NCBI GenBank assembly: GCA_018830605.1 | Contig: JAHJRZ010000054.1 | Span: forward strand, 1-11,170 | DNA length: 11,170 nt | Direction of reading: 5' to 3' | DNA from: Patescibacteria group bacterium | GTDB lineage: Bacteria; Patescibacteriota; UBA1384; JAHJRZ01 | In this document: positions 9,941 to 11,170 of the stretch, in pieces | Layout: each line of letters starts with the position of its first letter | How positions within the stretch are numbered: the stretch's first letter is position 1 | Notes under the pieces: generated by a model | The model's database searches: none | The model's input: only the letters and a program-made list of their open reading frames with translations | Told to the model about the DNA's origin: nothing | Made by a program: the position numbers and the translations under genes

Positions 9941-11170
9941 TTACTTTCGTTTCCGCTCGCTCTTGATATACCACTCCCCAATCTCAATAAAACGGTCTGA
10001 AGAGTTCCCCGCTATCCTTGTTTTAATTATCCCTTTAATCGAGATATTAGCCCCATAAAGATAAGGAGCACTCATCAGAGGGATAACCGGCAGATCCTCG
10101 GCTATAATTTTGGAAAAACTCTTTAATTTATCTGTCCTCACTTGCGGATCAATTGAGAGCCGGGCGTCCTCAAGCAAAGAATCAGCCGCTAAATTCTTAT
10201 AAGCCGAAATATTTAAACCGCCATTTATCTGTGAGGAGTGAAAATATGGGTAAGGGTCAGGCGGAGAATCAAGATTCTCTCCCAAAATAACCGCATCATA
10301 TTGGCGCAAAGGAATAATTGTTTTTTGTAGAGTCAAAAGATCAACCACAATAATCTTCGCCTTAACTCCGACTGCCGCCCAATCCTCAACCACAAGTTCA
10401 GCTATCTTCTGTAAAGACGAATCATCAATCGTATAAAGGACGAGTTCGGGATTGGTATTTTTTAATTGACTCAAATATAATCTGCTCATCTCGGGATTAT
10501 AAGGATAATCCAACGTTTGCGCATCATAGCCCGGAGCAAAAGAAGGGATAACGGTCTTTAAAATCTCGGCTCCCCCTCCATAAACTTCCTGCACTATCTT
10601 TTCTTTATCTATGGCTTGAGAGAGGGCCTGCCTAAACTTTAATTCTTGGTTAATATTCTTATCTAAATTAAAGAAGACCGCGGTAAAACGAGGTATCTGC
10701 AGACGATAACAGCGGAAGGTCTTGCGATCAACTGAAGCCAAGTCCAATGGAGTAAAACCGCCAAAACCATTGATCTCGCCCTTTTTGTAAGCTTCGACCA
10801 GCTCTCCTTGAGATTGATAAGAACGAAAAATAACTTGCTCAAAAAATCCCTCGTTGTCTTTTTTATAAGTATCAGCTCTCTTTAGAATAATAGAATTTGA
10901 CTTGTCTTTTTTTGTCTCAAGACGATATCTGCCGCTGCCAATAGGATTTAAATTAAAATCACTCTTGTCTAAAAGCTTGGGCTCGACTTCTTTTAATTTA
11001 TGGGCTGGCAAGACCCCTATTTCAGATAAAATTGAAGGAAAGTTTGAGTTCGTCTCTGGCAGAACAAAAGAAAATTCAAGCTCGCTCTTCTTCTCCATCT
11101 TCACGCCGTCAAAAGAATGGCTGAAAGGCCCGTTATATCCCTCTGCCTGCAGTATATTTAAGGTAAATTC
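9941..11170 (-). CDS. Peptide ABC transporter solute-binding protein, C-terminal part (5' end outside window)
   Basis: Extracellular family 5 solute-binding protein (DppA/OppA type) that delivers peptides or similar ligands to an ABC importer. The frame is open to the right edge: 22 further in-frame residues (EFTLNILQAEGYNGPFSHSF...) precede the GTG at 11104, so that GTG is internal and about 410 residues are visible. Family blocks are in order: FTLNILQ and the following SHSFDGVKMEKKSELEFSFVLPE strand region, NPIGSGRYRLE (cf. the family's PVGTGPY), FFNLDKNINQELKFRQALSQAIDKEKIVQEVYGGGAE (the most conserved block), YNPEMSRLYL, ELVVEDWAAVGVKAKI, and YFHSSQINGGLNISAYKN. The stop is at 9941. The signal peptide or anchor would lie outside the window; no permease or ATPase gene is within it. 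The ligand cannot be predicted. Confidence 0.93.
   Translation of the reverse strand, partial: EFTLNILQAEGYNGPFSHSFDGVKMEKKSELEFSFVLPETNSNFPSILSEIGVLPAHKLKEVEPKLLDKSDFNLNPIGSGRYRLETKKDKSNSIILKRADTYKKDNEGFFEQVIFRSYQSQGELVEAYKKGEINGFGGFTPLDLASVDRKTFRCYRLQIPRFTAVFFNLDKNINQELKFRQALSQAIDKEKIVQEVYGGGAEILKTVIPSFAPGYDAQTLDYPYNPEMSRLYLSQLKNTNPELVLYTIDDSSLQKIAELVVEDWAAVGVKAKIIVVDLLTLQKTIIPLRQYDAVILGENLDSPPDPYPYFHSSQINGGLNISAYKNLAADSLLEDARLSIDPQVRTDKLKSFSKIIAEDLPVIPLMSAPYLYGANISIKGIIKTRIAGNSSDRFIEIGEWYIKSERKRK

Noticed and set aside
9747..9987. Two overlapping minus-strand open frames of 75 and 71 codons downstream of the solute-binding protein
   Set aside because: They overlap the end of the solute-binding protein gene and the tRNA promoter, lack a ribosome site, and their translations look like random basic sequence.
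1..11170. CRISPR arrays, transposases, integrases, prophage genes or an origin
   Set aside because: No regularly spaced direct repeats, no recognisable recombinase or phage structural gene, and no DnaA-box cluster were seen on either strand.

Overview
The window looks like a chromosomal piece of a small-genome bacterium, most likely a member of the Candidate Phyla Radiation (Patescibacteria). This is inferred from compact AT-rich genes, several genes without Shine-Dalgarno sites, short housekeeping proteins, a tRNA gene carrying a group I intron next to an HTH/LAGLIDADG-like gene, and an AlaRS lacking a standard editing subdomain. No 16S rRNA or other decisive phylogenetic marker is present. 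Nearly everything lies on the minus strand; only one small gene (9070-9480) is on plus.

Regions, in plus-strand order (minus-strand transcription runs right to left). 1-3261: a promoter at 3233-3261 starts a nearly leaderless NTase/HEPN pair, followed by a LysM membrane protein, a membrane-anchored lytic transglycosylase and alaS. The last three are joined by two ATGA stop/start overlaps. 3321-3923: an orphan GC-richer gene with its own Shine-Dalgarno and terminator. 4004-4892: an MBL-fold hydrolase with a clear promoter and a highly structured 5' leader, followed by tRNA-Leu(UAA) and a terminator. 4895-7937: a promoter just after tRNA-Phe drives a small membrane protein, a ribosomal S1-like protein with a C-terminal helix-hairpin-helix, and a secreted zinc phospholipase C/P1 nuclease-like protein. 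7940-9002: an HTH plus LAGLIDADG-like protein whose stop lies six bases from tRNA-Phe(GAA), which is interrupted in its anticodon loop by a 270-nt group I intron. 9009-9537: a divergent plus-strand orphan gene with promoter and terminator. 9548-9782: tRNA-Leu(GAG)-tRNA-Val(UAC) behind their own promoter. 9941-11170: the C-terminal part of a peptide ABC transporter solute-binding protein running off the right edge.

The most striking item is the tRNA-Phe intron. Its splice sites can be set to the base: one continuous internal guide sequence pairs with both exons (GACU|GAAAA), and P2, P3, P4, P7 and P8 can be drawn. The 3' end after P7 is only 11 nt, leaving no room for a normal P9. Second is the AlaRS, in which the beta-barrel half of the editing domain is absent while the HxxxH editing site remains. 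Third is a palindromic three-way-junction leader immediately upstream of the MBL gene's Shine-Dalgarno.
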